A stretch of 64,000 bases of DNA from Montifringilla adamsi (lineage: Eukaryota; Chordata; Aves; Passeriformes; Passeridae). The stretch covers positions 5,260,234-5,324,233 of the forward strand of contig JAGGNK010010892.1 in assembly GCA_017590115.1 (NCBI GenBank), given 5' to 3'. Under the pieces are notes generated by a model. The model saw nothing but the letters and a program-made list of their open reading frames with translations, had not been told where the DNA came from and made no database searches. The first letter of the stretch is position 1; each line of letters starts with the position of its first letter. Shown here piece after piece: positions 60,588 through 64,000 of the stretch. The position numbers and the translations under genes are program-made.

Positions 60588-60705
60588 CGTGTGAGCCCCC
60601 AGAGCTGCAGGCAGCCCCTGAGAGGGGAGCAGAGAGGCAGGGTCCCCTCACTGCCCTGCTGCCCACATGGGGGGTCTGGGCTGCCCAGTGCATGTGGCCA
60701 CCCAC
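60588..60705 (-). mobile_element. CR1 LINE, continuation after LTR insertion
   Basis: It reads gagcccccagagctgcaggc, agcccctgagaggggagcag and ctgccctgctgcccacatgg, the CR1 segment that should follow the part ending at 59717. This proves that the CR1 was present before the LTRs arrived. Confidence 0.85.
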
Positions 60706-63700
60706 AATAATAGCTCTTGGACCTGTACAATGGAGTTTCACAGCTAGAAAGGGTTTGGTGGGATATTCTTCCCCTTCACCAGCAAATTATCCCTGATCTG
60801 GGGACAAAGACATCCCAGTGTCAGTCTGGCATGACGGGCTAGTTCAAGTTTTTCTGGTCCTTCAGAATAAGTATTTTCTGCCTCTTGCACAGTCACATCA
60901 GAGAGGGTTGGGAGAGGGAAACGAAATCCTGCCACTTGCCTGACTTCCAGCAGAGACCCTGTGCTGTGGAAGAGGTTTCACAGTGACTTCTGTGAGCCAG
61001 AGAGAAGTTTGATAAAAGGATCCATGTTTACCTCTGAAAGAATTTCCTACCGAGGTCGTTAATATAGAGACCAAGAAAGAAAGGATGAAGAAGAGAAACC
61101 TGCAGCTGCCTATTCCAATAAGCACTTTGTCTTGCCTGACCAATGAGTAAAGTGTCAACTTAGGAGTTTTGTAAGAATGTATAAAAAGCACCCATCAAAA
61201 CGGTTTTGAAGCCTTCTGAAAATGAAGTGTTGCTTTGGATTGTGACCATCTCAACTACAACACTGTGCCACAGCAGGAGCACCCATGCCAGGCTGGCAGG
61301 CGTGACGTGGGACCTGGGGGACACCATTCCCACGTGGAGGAGCAGCACCAGGCCAGGGACCTGCGGGGCTGCCTGAGAGCACAACCACCCACTCCCAAAG
61401 TGCCTGCAGATTACTTTCTGTGGTAATACAAAGATTTTATTGGCAAGCTTCCCAGGTGATATGCAGATGGCCAACACATGGTCAAGTCACTCTCCCAGAA
61501 GAAAAAGGAGGCTTTAGTCACTTCTGCAAGTTTTTTTTTTTTTTTTTTCAGTAAAATGAGAAACTATTTCAATTGCTGCATGGCATATGCACATATCTTT
61601 CCATCCAGGAAATCCTTAAAGATGAAACCCTGCCTGAAATATGGGAGCCCTAAAATGGCTATATTAATGACATAACACAATGCACATGTGGTTTCATTTT
61701 ATACAGATAAAGGCAGGAAAACACTAAAATACAGCATTTCCTAGTGATCCACTGCAGACCCTCTGAATCAGTGGAAATCATCCGTTGACTTTAATATACT
61801 CTAATAAACTTTAATAACCCCTTCATCACTCACTCTCTACATTTTAGCTAATCTATTAGATTCACCTAACAGTGTTCATGTAGTACCCTTGCCATTTTGG
61901 GCAGTTTCCTCAGCTAAAATGTCATTTGGGATCTCATATGGGCTCCCCTTTATTGTGCACAGCTGATTCAAATAGATGAACAACACTATTTTGTGACTTA
62001 CAACAGTAATAGCCAGAAATGAACCACGAGAATACACAGCCTCACTTTTCCTTGTGTTCTGTAACAAATAAGAGTGGCATTTAAAAGATACCTATATTAT
62101 AAATACATACATAAATTCATTAAAAGAATGCTCTTTCACTTGTTGGTGAAAGACATCAAACCTTAGAGTCTTCTAAAATGGAAAAAGGAGCATTCAAAGT
62201 AATTAGATACCCAGGGATCCCTCCTCCTCTGAAAAGACCTCAGAAATATCTGACAGAACCAGACCGCTTTAAACATTTCAAAGATTTCATTGCTATAAAA
62301 CTGTGATTCAATTAATGTCAATTTCTCAGTTTGGGAAGCAAATAAACAAGCAGAGCAGATGGTTTGCTTCCCTGTATTCCCTTCAACATTCTCCGTCACT
62401 GCTCCTTTGCTCTAGGTCTGGAGTGTGGTCAGAGATGTTGATATTTATCTCCCAAATGACATCTCAGGGGCAGGACAGGCCCCAAAAAGGGTCAAAGGAG
62501 TCTGCAGCCAGTTGTTAATAAAATACACAGGACATAAGTTTTGGAGAGGAGGAAGAACAGGACCACGAAATGTTTGTTCTTAGTGGAAACAATTTAATAA
62601 AAAGGCAGATGCTAACAGTAAGCCCTGGCTCAACTCTAAACCTCATGCCTGATTACTAAGCATTTAAGGTGCCTGAACCTCTGCATTCTGTTCAGTTTAC
62701 TTGCAAAATGCTGCTGCTTCATCAGGGAAAAGGAGCACATACCTATGACTGTGGCCCATTAAATATTCCCTTACAGAAATGATTTTCTGGTTAATGAAAC
62801 CAAAACCAGGGTGCTACGGAAAATTACCAGGTTTGCTGAAAAGTGTCTCTGGACTTTGCAAATGGAACAAGAAGTAAAAACTTTACTACAAACTTTCTAA
62901 GTATCCTAAATAATTTAATCTTTCTGTTGTGCAGTTTTGGGGAATTAGACAAGAAGTTGGGGTGTCCCTATCCCATAAAAAGGATGCTGCAGAACCTTAA
63001 ACCCTTTTTTTTTATCCCACTCATTTCTGGAAGTATTTTTTCACAGGGTTGGGTTTTTTTATTATTATTATTCTGTCAGTCTATTGTTTGTTTTTGCTTT
63101 CCCTAAGCTGGCATGCAAACCACAGGCATGAAGGGGATTTTAAAAGAGAAGAAAAATAATTGTAATTGTTACAATGGTGCAAAGCTGTCCAGTGACAAAC
63201 AATGCTACTGCAAACCCTGCTGAGGCCTCCCAGACTACATTTACTACATTTGATTTGTCTTAGCAAAAAGCCCCACGGGCTAAAAAACCCCACAATTAGC
63301 TTCCAAGAAGCTTCATATCATCTGCAGGAAGAACCACTGCTATGAAAACAAGCTCAGTCATGAATCTCAGAGTCATCAGTGCAGCATCCATTCAGCCATG
63401 CCTCGTTCCCCTCTGCACTCATCTGTGTTTCCCAAGGCATCCTGTGCACCTCCATCAATCTCCATTTCACACAACTCCAGCCTCAGAGAAAAATAAAGAG
63501 CAGGGCCTAAGAAGACGATATTGCAAATTTAAAAATCGCAGAGTCTGGCATTTCTGCTTGAGATAAATGGAGAAAAATGTACAGCCTGTGCTCTCTTATC
63601 ACTTCTGACTCAACCATGGAGGGAAAACAGAGGCAGGGGGTGCCTTATTTATAAGAGAAGGGTTATTTTCTCTGGTAACAATAACGAAAGCATTAACAGA

Positions 63701-63726
63701 ATGTTAGTTGAAATAAATGGGCAGGA
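60706..63726. other. Non-coding, nothing recognised
   Basis: Unique sequence with a 20-base T run at about 61530-61549. A GC-richer patch at 61235-61420 has frames on both strands but no known protein. On the minus strand a caataaaatctttgtattac motif (near 61425-61445) looks like a poly-A region, with no element defined around it. Confidence 0.5.
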
Positions 63727-63955
63727 GATCTTTCTCCTTTTAAATGCCTTTATTAAAGAGATTCAGCTCAGGTGGGGAGAAATCGACGGGTTGCGCCCAC
63801 GCCGCCGCTGTCCCCAAGAGTGGCACGGAGGAGGAGGGTGATGCAGCTCTGTCCGCTGGTCTGCAGGCAGAGCTGGGGACTGCGTCCTCACGGGAGATTA
63901 GCAGATTCCTGATTTTCGGTCCAACACTTCGGGTCCCCTCCCTAGTGAACATCCT
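63727..63955 (-). mobile_element. GC-rich block, possible LTR fragment at window edge
   Basis: CpG-rich sequence in an AT-rich setting. On the minus strand it carries gaatctctttaataaaggc (AATAAA near 63751-63756) downstream of a GC-rich stretch, and could start at tgttcactagggagggga (about 63952). LTR identity is an inference from the AATAAA position and composition. A short CpG-rich regulatory element is the alternative. Confidence 0.35.
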
Positions 63956-64000
63956 TTCAGTTATCTAATTTATCAGTCTTTTTGGTTCTTCTTTTTGAGT

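Noticed and set aside
61160..61477. Possible processed pseudogene or LTR on the minus strand near a poly-A-like motif
   Set aside because: The AATAAA-containing motif is suggestive, but no element ends, target duplication or protein family could be recognised.
1..64000. Exons of the expected ASIP neighbours EIF2S2 and AHCY
   Set aside because: Remembered conserved features of both proteins were looked for in the translated frames and none was seen. Short exons could be missed, so absence is likely but not proven.

Overview
This is vertebrate nuclear DNA, most likely from a bird and probably a passerine. The evidence is many CR1 LINE fragments on both strands, short avian-style solo LTRs, long AT-rich non-coding stretches with few CpGs, and one spliced gene with vertebrate splice sites. 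Nothing bacterial or viral-genomic (operons, rRNA, tRNA, CRISPR) was found. Species and chromosome are inferences; no search was run.

The one protein-coding gene I can support is ASIP (agouti signalling protein), + strand, 50188-53650, in three coding exons (50188-50341, 52447-52508, 53474-53650). The predicted protein has 130 residues: a signal peptide, a glycosylatable N-terminal segment, a Lys/Arg-rich middle, a Pro-rich hinge and a complete ten-cysteine agouti domain with the same cysteine spacing as mammalian ASIP. A non-coding leader joins at an acceptor at 50138/50139. The upstream exons are not identified with certainty. The only strong CpG island in the window (about 33.3-33.83 kb, with a TATA-like box, a GC box and a forward splice donor) is the best candidate for a distal first exon, or else for an lncRNA.

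Layout. 1-33 kb: non-coding DNA with CR1 copies, three LTR-like elements (2.67-2.79, 3.56-3.95 and 26.2-26.6 kb), a 40-bp tandem repeat (7.6 kb), AT-rich blocks (9.1-9.5 and 12.2-12.6 kb), a GC/purine-rich possible retroviral remnant (12.6-13.3 kb), a tight CpG cluster with an E-box (24.64-24.72 kb) and the longest CR1, with a broken reverse-transcriptase reading frame (27.6-29.2 kb). 33-50 kb: the CpG island, an AT/CA microsatellite (36.3 kb), then five CR1 fragments in the last 6 kb before ASIP. 50-54 kb: ASIP, with a CR1 in its last intron. 54-64 kb: an LTR 2 kb behind ASIP, more CR1, a nested insertion (an LTR inside an LTR inside a CR1, 59.3-60.7 kb) and a GC-rich block at the right edge.

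Function: ASIP is a secreted antagonist/inverse agonist of the melanocortin-1 receptor that shifts melanocytes from eumelanin to pheomelanin, so this locus is a plumage-colour candidate. The neighbours known in other vertebrates (EIF2S2 on one side, AHCY on the other) were not recognised here, so the window appears to be mostly ASIP upstream regulatory sequence. The points most worth checking are the ASIP receptor-loop variant (Arg-Ile-Phe instead of Arg-Phe-Phe), an extra cysteine at residue 32, the CpG island as a distal promoter, and the nested inverted LTR pair.
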